A stretch of DNA of 38,734 bases, taken from the NCBI GenBank assembly GCA_017511685.1, contig JAFWJE010000011.1, positions 1 to 38,734 on the forward strand, given 5' to 3'. This document shows positions 14,748 to 21,864 of the stretch, in pieces (position 1 is the first letter of the stretch; each line of letters begins with the position of its first letter). The notes under the pieces are model-generated. The model did not search any database. It was given only the letters and a program-made list of their open reading frames with translations, and was not told the origin of the DNA. This stretch comes from Candidatus Saccharimonadota bacterium. Its GTDB lineage: Bacteria; Patescibacteriota; Saccharimonadia; Saccharimonadales; Saccharimonadaceae. Both the position numbers and the translations under genes were made by a program.

Positions 14748-14823
14748 TGGTCAGGGTGATCGGACTTGAACCGACGACCTCAGCGTCCCGAACGCTGCGC
14801 GCTACCAACTGCGCCACACCCTG
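14748..14823 (-). tRNA. tRNA-Pro (anticodon CGG)
   Basis: A full cloverleaf: acceptor CAGGGTG/CACCCTG, D stem GCGC/GCGC, anticodon stem CAGCG/CGCTG with loop TTCGGGA, T stem GTCGG/CCGAT, discriminator A and an encoded CCA. The anticodon CGG reads CCG proline codons. Confidence 0.95.
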
Positions 14824-14835
14824 AACTTTACCTAA

Positions 14836-14863
14836 ATATTATACCAGAAAATTGGTATAATAT
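14836..14863. promoter_or_regulatory. Symmetrical divergent promoters, tRNA-Pro(CGG) and PMT-like gene
   Basis: ATATTATACCA and TGGTATAATAT are perfect 11-bp inverted arms around a 6-base loop. Each arm holds an extended -10 (TGG-TATAAT). The forward box ends 6 bases before the ATG at 14868; the reverse box serves tRNA-Pro, whose 5' end is 15 bases away. Confidence 0.7.
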
Positions 14864-14867
14864 CTAT

Positions 14868-15722
14868 ATGACAAGCGTAGGAAAATCGGCGGGTAGAAAA
14901 CATCAAAAATCCGTAGTTTTTTGTACGTTGGTGCCGCTTTTATGCTGTTTTATTTATGCGTTTCTTTGTATGTCCAATCTACACAGCCCCGTTTCATCCA
15001 GCGAAGCCTACGCCGCCTATTTAGCACGCAACGGAGATTTTTTCACAAACGCCCACCCGCCATTTTATTATTTTGCGTTAAAAATTTGGTCTGGTATTTT
15101 TGGCTACACGGACATTTCCATGCGTTTTTTGTCCGTTTTTTTTGGTGCGCTTGCTATCATCTTTTTGTTCCATTTGCTAAAACGCAAACTAGATATAAAA
15201 CTCGCCGCGTTGTTCATACTACTATTTTCAGTCGCCCCGGCCTTTGTTTATTGTGGCCAAAAAATCAGCGTATACACGTTATTTTTTCTCACCATCGTTC
15301 TGATGACCTATGCCTTGATGGTGGCTTTTGAGACTAGAAAAGTCAGATTTTATATTCTAGCCGTGCTACTTTTCATCCCGTGGGTGCCAGATATTTTTAA
15401 TGTTCTCATGCGCGGAACCATCGGCTCCGCCAACACTACCGGCAACGTCCAAGAAATCGTCTATGACATCCATGCCCTTGCGGAAGAAGGCGAGCCAATC
15501 GTTGTGTCCGATGAACAACTTTATTACAGCGCCTTGTTTTACGATTCTGCTACTACTTACCAGACTGATGCCGCCAAGTTTTGGTACATCACTGACTACC
15601 AAAGCGAGGCTAGAACGCTTAGCGATTACCACTTGCCGACAGCGGTGTTGGATGGCTACCGCGTAGTGTCAGAGGTAAATAGCGATGATTATATCGCCTT
15701 TGAGCTAGAAAGAGAAAACTAA
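14868..15722 (+). CDS. Truncated PMT/GT39-like membrane protein
   Basis: The N-terminal part resembles polyprenol-dependent mannosyl/ArnT-type glycosyltransferases: a membrane helix (about 15-36), then SSSEAYAAYLARNGDFFTNAHPPFYYFALKIW, FGYTDISMRFLSVFFGALAIIFLFHLLKR and further helices to about 186. The HPP motif is there, but the catalytic Asp-Glu near the first loop reads SE, and the family is usually 400-600 aa against 284 here. A soluble C-terminal domain follows. It may be a compact relative or internally deleted. The ATG at 14868 is set by TATAAT 6 bases before. Codons are C-rich, unlike the G-rich coding strands of most neighbours. Confidence 0.6.
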   Translation: MTSVGKSAGRKHQKSVVFCTLVPLLCCFIYAFLCMSNLHSPVSSSEAYAAYLARNGDFFTNAHPPFYYFALKIWSGIFGYTDISMRFLSVFFGALAIIFLFHLLKRKLDIKLAALFILLFSVAPAFVYCGQKISVYTLFFLTIVLMTYALMVAFETRKVRFYILAVLLFIPWVPDIFNVLMRGTIGSANTTGNVQEIVYDIHALAEEGEPIVVSDEQLYYSALFYDSATTYQTDAAKFWYITDYQSEARTLSDYHLPTAVLDGYRVVSEVNSDDYIAFELEREN

Positions 15723-15752
15723 GATTAGTCCCTAGCCAGAAAATACAAACTG

Positions 15753-15761
15753 TGGTATAAT
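15753..15761 (+). promoter_or_regulatory. Extended -10 box of tRNA-Pro(TGG)
   Basis: TGG-TATAAT ending 10 bases before the 5' end of the tRNA. Confidence 0.7.
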
Positions 15762-15771
15762 TGGATTAGTT

Positions 15772-15847
15772 CGGGGCGTAGCACAGTTGGTAGCGCACGC
15801 GGTTTGGGACCGTGAGGTCGCAGGTTCGAGTCCTGTCGCCCCGACCA
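15772..15847 (+). tRNA. tRNA-Pro (anticodon TGG)
   Basis: Acceptor CGGGGCG/CGCCCCG, D stem GCAC/GCGC, anticodon stem CGCGG/CCGTG with loop TTTGGGA, T stem GCAGG/CCTGT, discriminator A and encoded CCA. The anticodon UGG reads most proline codons. Confidence 0.95.
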
Positions 15848-15877
15848 TTGTGCTATAAATGTGCTTGGACGCGGAAT

Positions 15878-15900
15878 AGTAGGCTCTAGCCTACTTTATT
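15878..15900 (+). terminator. Intrinsic terminator after tRNA-Pro(TGG)
   Basis: AGTAGGCT and AGCCTACT form a stem with a very tight loop, followed by TTTATT. It starts 30 bases after the tRNA and overlaps the stop codon of the convergent histidine phosphatase gene, so it may serve both strands. Confidence 0.55.
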
Positions 15901-16433
15901 TTGTAGATAATAACTTCGTCGTTTTGGTGGTGGAACTTAGTATAGTCCAAATCATCTTTGACACCCTGCTCTATGGCCCATAGGCAGCGCGAAATAAAAC
16001 TGTGCGTGATAAGTAAAATCGTCGGTTCATGATGTGGGAACTGTTTTTTAATATCGCTCAAAAAGTCTTGAACGCGCATGAGGCCAGAGCCAAAAGTCTC
16101 GGCACCCTCTAGCGTGCGTTTTTCTGTCAATGAATTCCAAAGCGGATTTTGCCAAAGCTCGTCTATGCTACAATCTTTAAGTCCGGCGAGATCGCGCTCG
16201 GCGAGGCGTTCGTCGATAATATATTGGTATTCTGGGACAATAATTTCGGCGGTTTCTATGGCGCGACGCATTGGAGAAACATAAACTGCGTCAAATTTAG
16301 TGTCGGCGATTTCAAGGTTGATTTTTTGAGCCTGGGCAATCCCCTTGCTGCTGAGACCCTCGTCGGAGCGACCAGAAACAATGCCCTTTAGATTACTGTC
16401 GGTCTCGCCGTGCCTTACGCAATAAATAATCAC
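15891..16433 (-). CDS. Histidine phosphatase (phosphoglycerate-mutase-like)
   Basis: Members use a phosphohistidine to move or hydrolyse phosphate esters. The 180-aa protein has VRHGETDSN (RHG, catalytic His8), YVSPMRRAIETAEI, ERDLAGLKD with the acid, and LLITHSFISR with the second His. The length is that of small broad-specificity phosphatases rather than glycolytic dPGM (about 230-250), so glycolysis is unlikely to be its task. It overlaps the flippase-like gene by 4 bases, pointing to co-translation and perhaps a lipid-linked substrate. Confidence 0.85.
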   Translation of the reverse strand: MIIYCVRHGETDSNLKGIVSGRSDEGLSSKGIAQAQKINLEIADTKFDAVYVSPMRRAIETAEIIVPEYQYIIDERLAERDLAGLKDCSIDELWQNPLWNSLTEKRTLEGAETFGSGLMRVQDFLSDIKKQFPHHEPTILLITHSFISRCLWAIEQGVKDDLDYTKFHHQNDEVIIYKIK

Positions 16434-17521
16434 TGGGTATCTTTCTTAAGTTCATTTTCAGCATCTTTTCTAGCTTCTTTGATTTTTCTTAGACGGACAA
16501 TATTGACGAACACGACCACCATAGTGACGATGACAAACCAGTAAAAACTAATGCTACGGTTTAGTAAGACGGCGCCGCCGAGCATGTCTTCGCCGAAAGC
16601 TAAACCATAAAGACTGAGGAAGGCAGCTTCACTGGCGCCAATAGCACCCGGAAGAGGCAAGCCGGAAGTGGCCATAAATAATACCGCCTGTAAGAAAAAG
16701 AGCTGGAGGAAACTGGTGCCACTTAGACCCAGCGCTTTATAAACGCAGAATGGGATAAAGAAATATACTACCATTTGGAGAAAAGTGCGACCAATGCAAA
16801 GCCAAAACTCTTTCTGGTGAGTCTTGATGTATTTGGCACTATTGGAATATTGTTCAAGGGAGGCGTTGATGGATTTTCGTTTTTCTTCAACTTTATCGCG
16901 TTTAAAAAACGCAAAGACATAAAGGAAAAAATCAACAAATTTTTTAGTAATCTTCTTGGAAAAGACACCAATTAAAAGCGCTGCTAAGGCAACACCATTA
17001 ATAATGAGGCCGATGATGGTGAGCCAGATAATAGAAGACTCCATAATACTAAGAGAAACCAAAAGACCGATGATGCCGAGCATAAGTACGCTAATCTGGA
17101 CGCCGCAAAGCTGGATAAGTAAAGCTAGCGTAGCATGTGCACCAGAAATTTTTTCTTTAGTCATGTAATAGATTTCTAGCGGCTGGCCGCCACTGGCGCC
17201 CGGTGTAACGGAGCAGAAAAAGAAGCCAATGAGGGTAAACTTATAGGCTTGCCAGAAGGTGATTTTTTCGCCAAATGATTTTAGAATACTGTAAATGTTC
17301 CAAGCCTCAATGGCAAAGTAGCCGAGCATCAGGGCTAGGCCCAACGTAACAAAACCAAACTTGGCGTTACTATAAACATCTAGCGCCTCGCCTAAGTCTT
17401 GGTCTTTAAATACTAGGAAAAAGGTGAGCCCGATGAGACCGACAAAAATCAGTATGTAGATAAAAATACGCTTGAAAGTCTTTTGAATATTGTCTGGCTG
17501 TTTCTTTTTATCAGGTTCCAT
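16430..17521 (-). CDS. LPG-synthase transmembrane-domain / flippase-like protein (UPF0104)
   Basis: The 363-aa polytopic protein belongs to the YbhN/LPG_synthase_TM family, with about eight membrane helices. Conserved stretches are TLIGFFFCSVTPGASGGQPLEIYYMTKE (about 91-118) and FMATSGLPLPGAIGASEAAFLSLYGLAFG (about 283-311). Related domains move lysyl-phosphatidylglycerol or other polyprenyl or phospholipids; there is no MprF synthase domain here. Charged termini (KKKQ at the start, KDTQ at the end) flank the membrane part. The -10 box ends 8 bases before the ATG, so it is probably leaderless. Confidence 0.82.
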   Translation of the reverse strand: MEPDKKKQPDNIQKTFKRIFIYILIFVGLIGLTFFLVFKDQDLGEALDVYSNAKFGFVTLGLALMLGYFAIEAWNIYSILKSFGEKITFWQAYKFTLIGFFFCSVTPGASGGQPLEIYYMTKEKISGAHATLALLIQLCGVQISVLMLGIIGLLVSLSIMESSIIWLTIIGLIINGVALAALLIGVFSKKITKKFVDFFLYVFAFFKRDKVEEKRKSINASLEQYSNSAKYIKTHQKEFWLCIGRTFLQMVVYFFIPFCVYKALGLSGTSFLQLFFLQAVLFMATSGLPLPGAIGASEAAFLSLYGLAFGEDMLGGAVLLNRSISFYWFVIVTMVVVFVNIVRLRKIKEARKDAENELKKDTQ

Positions 17522-17529
17522 GTATATAT

Positions 17530-17535
17530 ATTATA
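17530..17535 (-). promoter_or_regulatory. Extended -10 box of the flippase-like gene
   Basis: TGC-TATAAT on the minus strand, 8 bases before the ATG at 17521. Confidence 0.65.
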
Positions 17536-17552
17536 GCACAAGATTTAAGATA

Positions 17553-18533
17553 TTAACGGTAGCATGGAAAAGACACAATGAATGTAGTTTGGTCTGAGCT
17601 TTCGCAGCGAATAGTCCAACCATTTTGCTCGCAGATAGTTTTAGCAATAGCTAAGCCCAGTCCAGAGCCTTCTTTAGTTTTATCTGCCTGGTAGAACCGA
17701 TCAAATATTTTCTGGGTGTCATTTTTTGAGATTATGACGCCGTCGTTTGAAACAGTGATGCTATTTTTATCTAATATAACTAGCACTTGTTTGTCGCCGT
17801 ATTTCGTGGCATTGTCTAGCAAAATGTCTAGGACCCTTAGGATGTCTTGTTTTGGCAATAACTGAGTAGCGGATTTAGTGTGGTCATTAAAGACAATATC
17901 ACCGTTAGTGAACTTTAGCTTGAACGTTTGGATGCGTTTCTTAATTGCTGTGCTTAAATTGACTTTTTCGAGTGGCTCCTTGCTAGCACCACCAGCATCT
18001 ATTTTAGCAAGTTGCAAAAGCTCTGAAACTAGTTTGTTGGCACTGGAAATTTCATTTTCTATATTATTTTTCCATTTTTCATTGCCTTTATTGACGTCGA
18101 GTGCTTCGACGTTGGCTTGGATGATGGCAAGTGGTGTTTTAAGTTCGTGCGAAGCATTGGCGATGAATAATTTCTGCTTATCGTAAGTATCCTTGACTGG
18201 TTTAATAATATTCTTTGACAAATACCACGTGACGAGAAATACAGCTATTTCAACTGACACACCAACCAAAAATAAGCTACTAAGTAAGCGCGCTGCACCT
18301 TCTCTGCGGTCAATATTGATATACTCTTTAATTTCTTGATTATCGTATTTTTTGACTATGTTCGAGGCGTCGATTTCCTGTTCATTAGCGGTAGCCATCG
18401 GAGTTTGGTGCGGTCTTGGTTCCGGGCGCATGGTAGATGAGAATAGCATGATGAAACTACCGGCCAAGACTAAAACGAACGTGGTTATAGCCATGGTGGC
18501 GATGATGATTCTGGTGCGAAGTTTTTTAAACAT
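17553..18533 (-). CDS. Sensor histidine kinase
   Basis: The 326-aa membrane kinase has helix 1 (about 9-31), a short outside loop of about 50 residues, helix 2 (about 83-104), a very short linker in place of a full HAMP, and HisKA with NASHELKTPL (phospho-acceptor His129). The HATPase_c boxes are VLDILLDNATKYG (N), FDRFYQADKTKEGSGLGLAIAKTI (F and G) and a final strand. All catalytic boxes look intact. It starts one base after the response regulator stop, so they form an operon. Its position behind the VTC cluster suggests it senses a signal tied to that cluster; this is inferred. Confidence 0.92.
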   Translation of the reverse strand: MFKKLRTRIIIATMAITTFVLVLAGSFIMLFSSTMRPEPRPHQTPMATANEQEIDASNIVKKYDNQEIKEYINIDRREGAARLLSSLFLVGVSVEIAVFLVTWYLSKNIIKPVKDTYDKQKLFIANASHELKTPLAIIQANVEALDVNKGNEKWKNNIENEISSANKLVSELLQLAKIDAGGASKEPLEKVNLSTAIKKRIQTFKLKFTNGDIVFNDHTKSATQLLPKQDILRVLDILLDNATKYGDKQVLVILDKNSITVSNDGVIISKNDTQKIFDRFYQADKTKEGSGLGLAIAKTICEQNGWTIRCESSDQTTFIVSFPCYR

Positions 18534-18534
18534 A

Positions 18535-19194
18535 TTATTTACTCGTTAATTTATATCCTAGGTTACGAACGGTGATTATCTTAGTTTTGCTATGCAGCTC
18601 TTTTAACGTTTTGCGAATTCTTGATATGTATGACTCTACGTAATTATCCTCGCCAAGGCCGTCTTCACCCCAAACTTTGGCAAGCAAATGCTCTTTACTG
18701 ATAAGCGCTTCTTTAGACTTCATTAGCTCGGCTATAATTTTGGCTTCTTTGGCAGTAAGTTGCTTGCCATTTAGCGTAGCGTTTCCCTCGTCCAATTTTA
18801 AATCGTCATAGGTAATGTGCGCAATATTGACCTCTTTCGGGCGACGAGTCAATGCCCTAATTCTGGCGGCTAGCTCTATAGTCTTAAATGGTTTGGCAAG
18901 GTAATCGTCTGCGCCTCGGTCCAGGTGACTAATTTTGGTTTCGACTTCCGACAGTGCAGAGAGCATGATAACTGGCGTAGCTATGTTTTTCTCGCGCATC
19001 CGTATTAAAATGTCGGTGCCGGAAAATTTAGGTAGCATAATGTCTAATACTATACAATCGTAAATGTTGCCTATAGCTTTATCTAGGCCGTCTTTGCCGT
19101 CGAATGACAAATCGACTTCAATGCCAGCTTTTTCTAAATTATGTTTGACAGCTTCGGCCAAGAATTGTTCATCTTCTACATATAATATTTTCAT
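18535..19194 (-). CDS. OmpR/PhoB-family response regulator
   Basis: The receiver domain (1-115) has the acidic pair E7-D8, phospho-acceptor Asp51 in VLDIMLPKFSG, a conserved S/T near 80 (MLSALS) and Lys102 (LAKPF). The C-terminal winged helix (about 125-217) has KEHLLAKVWGEDGLGEDNYVESYISRIRKTL and ends ITVRNLGYKLT. The length (219 aa) is typical. AAAGGAG is 5 bases before the ATG. Upstream of the VTC operon there is a 7+4+7 direct repeat like those bound by this family, which makes autoregulation of the cluster plausible. Confidence 0.94.
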   Translation of the reverse strand: MKILYVEDEQFLAEAVKHNLEKAGIEVDLSFDGKDGLDKAIGNIYDCIVLDIMLPKFSGTDILIRMREKNIATPVIMLSALSEVETKISHLDRGADDYLAKPFKTIELAARIRALTRRPKEVNIAHITYDDLKLDEGNATLNGKQLTAKEAKIIAELMKSKEALISKEHLLAKVWGEDGLGEDNYVESYISRIRKTLKELHSKTKIITVRNLGYKLTSK

Positions 19195-19208
19195 AAGTTC
19201 TCCTTTTA

Positions 19209-19214
19209 ATTATA
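19209..19214 (-). promoter_or_regulatory. Possible internal promoter of the two-component genes
   Basis: TGA-TATAAT overlaps the end of the upstream beta-helix gene. A start near 19202 would remove part of the ribosome site, so read-through from the VTC promoter may be the main source. Confidence 0.35.
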
Positions 19215-20225
19215 TCATCGACTGGCCGATTGACGCATTGTCTTTTGGGTTTGTTGTGGCTGACCGTCTGGAGCATTTTGACTGCCTGGAACGCCTGAAG
19301 CACTGCCCATCATGCCTCCACCCATAAATTGGTTAGTAATTTCGGTGGTTTCTTTGCCATTAACAATCATCGTGCCACTAGTGTATTTAGCGGAGCCGTC
19401 ATAATCAAATGGGGATTGAGCGGTGATGTTAAGCGTGCCACCATTAATATAAAGATCGCCGTTGCTATCAATGGCGTCAGTATCGCCTTGACCCATATTG
19501 ATAGTAATGTCACCACCGTTAATTTCGATGGTGATGGCATAGTTGTCTGATTTGCGAGAAGCATTAATGCCATCATCGGATGCGGTGATGTTGAGTGTGC
19601 CGCCATTAATTTTGACATAGGTTGCCTCTAAGCCTTCACTGGCTATAATTGTATAGGTGCCGTTGTCGATTATTAATATTCCATCAGCATGGATTCCATC
19701 ACCATTACTGGTGATTTTGGCAGAACCGGTGCCGGTCAAGGTTAAGTCACCATCGGATGAAATGGCACCAGCTGGGCTATCATCGGCACTACCCTCATCA
19801 GTGGATGAAATATCATTATCGCCAACCAGTTCTATAGTGACATTACTGCCTTCTCCGCATTTAATGGCAGCGCCGTCGGGGTTTTCAATAGTAACGCTGT
19901 TTAAAATAATTTTTACTTGTTCGGTAGTGTCAACCACGATTTTGCCATTTGTGGTCGCGCCTGTAAACGTATAAGTACCGCCGGCAGCGATTTTATTCTT
20001 GCCGTTTTGAAGCATGATACTACCATCAGCATTCTCGCCAGCGATGGCTGTTTCTTGAGGCGTAGTTTCTTGTTCATCAGCGTTATGGCGTGTCAATAAA
20101 TACACACCGCCGATGGCGATACCGGCTGCTAAGATGCAGGCGCCAACGATTGCAATAATTTTCTTGGTGCGGAACTTGTCATTTTCGACGTTCACGACAT
20201 CTGTGGTTTTTGTGGGCTCAACCAT
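19215..20225 (-). CDS. Cthe_2159-like beta-helix carbohydrate-binding protein, anchored
   Basis: The 336-aa protein has a cytoplasmic tail, one membrane helix (about 24-45), and an outside beta-helix made of repeated turns such as ISSDGDLTLTGTGSAKITSNGDGIHADG, INGGTLNITASDDGINASRKSD and ITINMGQGDTDAIDSNGDLYINGG. That pattern is characteristic of the Cthe_2159 family, whose founder binds acidic polysaccharide and Ca2+. The C-terminus is Gly/Met/Gln-rich and disordered. It follows DUF4956 by one base with GAGGAGG ahead of the ATG, so it belongs to the VTC operon. It is likely an outside polymer- or metal-binding part of that system. Confidence 0.8.
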   Translation of the reverse strand: MVEPTKTTDVVNVENDKFRTKKIIAIVGACILAAGIAIGGVYLLTRHNADEQETTPQETAIAGENADGSIMLQNGKNKIAAGGTYTFTGATTNGKIVVDTTEQVKIILNSVTIENPDGAAIKCGEGSNVTIELVGDNDISSTDEGSADDSPAGAISSDGDLTLTGTGSAKITSNGDGIHADGILIIDNGTYTIIASEGLEATYVKINGGTLNITASDDGINASRKSDNYAITIEINGGDITINMGQGDTDAIDSNGDLYINGGTLNITAQSPFDYDGSAKYTSGTMIVNGKETTEITNQFMGGGMMGSASGVPGSQNAPDGQPQQTQKTMRQSASR

Positions 20226-20226
20226 T

Positions 20227-20889
20227 TTATAATTCCTCCTCGATTAGCGGATGCGACAAAGCAACTTTGAGATTGCCATTCTTGACCCTAATTTTATCAA
20301 TAAACTCTTTTTCGTTGACCTTTTTCTTAAGGCTGATACGATAGGTCAGCTCATACATACTACCCATATTGGTAGTTTTAGATTTTTCCAAAGTATGCGA
20401 GGCGGTATAATGCGCAAAAATGTCATCGAAAATGTCTGTATAGTCGATGTCCTCTGGGATAAGTACTACCAGTTTTTTGTCCTCGTGAGAAGTTTCACCA
20501 AAATTGATGAATTTAAGAAAGGCAATGATGGCGGAAACCGCAATAGTAAACAGTGCGGCGAAAGCAATATAGCCGACACCGACAGCAAGGCCTATAGCCA
20601 TTGCAAAAAATACGCTAAGGATGCTCCGAGAATTGCCGGCGATGGAACGGAAACGGACGAGCGAGAAAACGCCAACAGTCGCAACTCCAGCGCCGAGATT
20701 ACCATTGACCAACATGATGGCCATGGCTACCAACATTGGCAAAACTGCCAATGTAGTGATGAAGTTGCTGGAGCTTCTGGTGGTTTTTTGATGGGTGATG
20801 GCAACAACGATGCCGAGTGCCAAAGCAACGCCAAGACAAATGGCGAAACTGATCGGGGTTAAAGTGTCGCCGATAATACTATTAAACAT
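20227..20889 (-). CDS. DUF4956 membrane protein
   Basis: The 220-aa protein has four membrane helices in the first 130 residues, with the conserved GAGVATVGVFSLVRFRSIAGNSRSILSVFFAMAIGLAVGVGYI region (about 66-108). A cytoplasmic C-terminal domain of about 90 residues follows (KKLVVLIPEDIDYTDIFDDIF). That organisation is the DUF4956 family, which often sits next to VTC-domain polymerases. A role as membrane partner or exporter of the product is inferred only. It overlaps the VTC gene by 8 bases and has AAAGGA as a ribosome site. Confidence 0.82.
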   Translation of the reverse strand: MFNSIIGDTLTPISFAICLGVALALGIVVAITHQKTTRSSSNFITTLAVLPMLVAMAIMLVNGNLGAGVATVGVFSLVRFRSIAGNSRSILSVFFAMAIGLAVGVGYIAFAALFTIAVSAIIAFLKFINFGETSHEDKKLVVLIPEDIDYTDIFDDIFAHYTASHTLEKSKTTNMGSMYELTYRISLKKKVNEKEFIDKIRVKNGNLKVALSHPLIEEEL

Positions 20890-21589
20890 TTTTTATAATT
20901 CCTTTCTGATAGATTACTTTTTGGGTGACGCGCCCGTATTTTGAAAATGAGGCGGGATAGATTTTAAACTTTGACAATGCTCGCACAAAGTAAAGTGGGT
21001 AGTGAGTTCCGGCTTTTACTTCCATAACGATTTCGCCGTTTTTGAAAAACTTGGTGCCGCTATCGCCAGCTTCTAGCCTTAAGTTGTCGTTGCGGCTCCT
21101 GATGTTTTCATCAAACGTAATGCGGAAGGTAGGGTCGGTCCTGTCGCAATAGGAAGTACGGTCGTAGGCTAAGAACATCGTCGGTTTCAAATGATAGCGG
21201 TTAAAACATTCGTCTAGCTCCTGCCTAATGATGTCGTTTTTGGCTTCTAACTTTCCGGTTTTCTCGTAGTTATAAAAATCGGAAAGTTTGATGGGGACAC
21301 GCCGTTTGCTACCAATGCCGTTGACTTTTTTCTTGATTTCCAAGAAAACGGTGTCAGTAAGTTTTGGCACGCCGTAGCTTCTAATGCGAACTTTTTCTTT
21401 ATAGGTCGGTTTTTCCAGAGAATGAATTGCGAGGTACCTGTTTTCGTCATCATAATATACACTACAATTTGTTCCTTTAAAATACCGATCCTTTTTGATA
21501 TATGGCTCAACCAGCCATAATAGTTGTTGAACCTGTTCTTTAGAAACAAGATATTTAATCTCGGTTCTTTTAAATACTTTTTGGGCCAT
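20882..21589 (-). CDS. VTC-domain (polyphosphate-polymerase-like) protein
   Basis: VTC domains are triphosphate-tunnel enzymes; yeast Vtc4 makes polyphosphate from ATP. The 235-aa protein is a single VTC domain with the tunnel residues in place: R8-x-E10-x-K12 (KRTEIKYLV), R68-x-R70 (EKVRIRSYG), E84-x-K86 (FLEIKKK), SKRRV, and an E-x-K strand near the end (IVMEVKAGTHYPLYFVRAL). It is first in an operon with DUF4956, a beta-helix protein and a two-component system. Polyphosphate synthesis is plausible, but bacterial VTC proteins are poorly tested and another anionic product is possible. Confidence 0.85.
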   Translation of the reverse strand: MAQKVFKRTEIKYLVSKEQVQQLLWLVEPYIKKDRYFKGTNCSVYYDDENRYLAIHSLEKPTYKEKVRIRSYGVPKLTDTVFLEIKKKVNGIGSKRRVPIKLSDFYNYEKTGKLEAKNDIIRQELDECFNRYHLKPTMFLAYDRTSYCDRTDPTFRITFDENIRSRNDNLRLEAGDSGTKFFKNGEIVMEVKAGTHYPLYFVRALSKFKIYPASFSKYGRVTQKVIYQKGIIKNV

Positions 21590-21630
21590 ATGTAATCCTT
21601 TCTCAAAACCTTATTGATTTTGATGGTCTC

Positions 21631-21663
21631 ATTATAGAATTGGAAGCTGAAATAAAACTGAAA
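21631..21663 (-). promoter_or_regulatory. VTC operon promoter with PhoB-box-like direct repeat
   Basis: The minus-strand -10 TATAAT is at 21636-21631. Ten bases upstream of it lies CTGAAAT-AAAA-CTGAAAA (plus-strand reading, 21647-21664), a 7+4+7 direct repeat with 11-bp period. That is the layout of PhoB boxes (CTGTCAT-N4-CTGTCAT), which sit about 10 bases upstream of a -10, though here the repeat reads opposite to transcription. No good -35 exists, which fits activator dependence. Confidence 0.55.
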
Positions 21664-21710
21664 ATACTAGCTTTCTGGTTTTTTAGTTTTACTACTAGTC
21701 CTGCTTATGC

Positions 21711-21738
21711 TTGCGTTTTATTTTATGTTTGGTACAAT
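21711..21738 (+). promoter_or_regulatory. Promoter of the 39-aa ORF
   Basis: TTGCGT (21711-21716), 16-base spacer, extended -10 TGG-TACAAT (ending 21738), then exactly 6 bases to the ATG at 21745. Confidence 0.58.
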
Positions 21739-21744
21739 GGGTGA

Positions 21745-21864
21745 ATGCGTATCGGATTTAGACGTACGAAAAGAAATCACAGTAAGAGAGACCTAAAGAA
21801 TAATAAATCGCATATATCTCATGCCGCTCCGTGGCAAGAGTTTATTGAAACGAAGATAGATTAA
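21745..21864 (+). CDS. Small basic protein, 39 aa
   Basis: A leaderless-type ORF (-35, extended -10, 6 bases, ATG) in the gap between the VTC operon and dsbA. The product is 39 aa, starts MRIGFRRTKRNHSKRD, is strongly basic in its first 25 residues and ends with an aromatic/acidic tail (PWQEFIETKID). Its stop overlaps the convergent dsbA-like stop in a TTAA. No family was recognised. The basic half suggests nucleic-acid or ribosome binding, which is a guess from composition. Confidence 0.6.
   Translation: MRIGFRRTKRNHSKRDLKNNKSHISHAAPWQEFIETKID

Noticed and set aside
20251-20862. 203-codon plus-strand frame opposite DUF4956
   Set aside because: No recognisable domain; DUF4956 on the other strand is clear and coupled to its neighbours.
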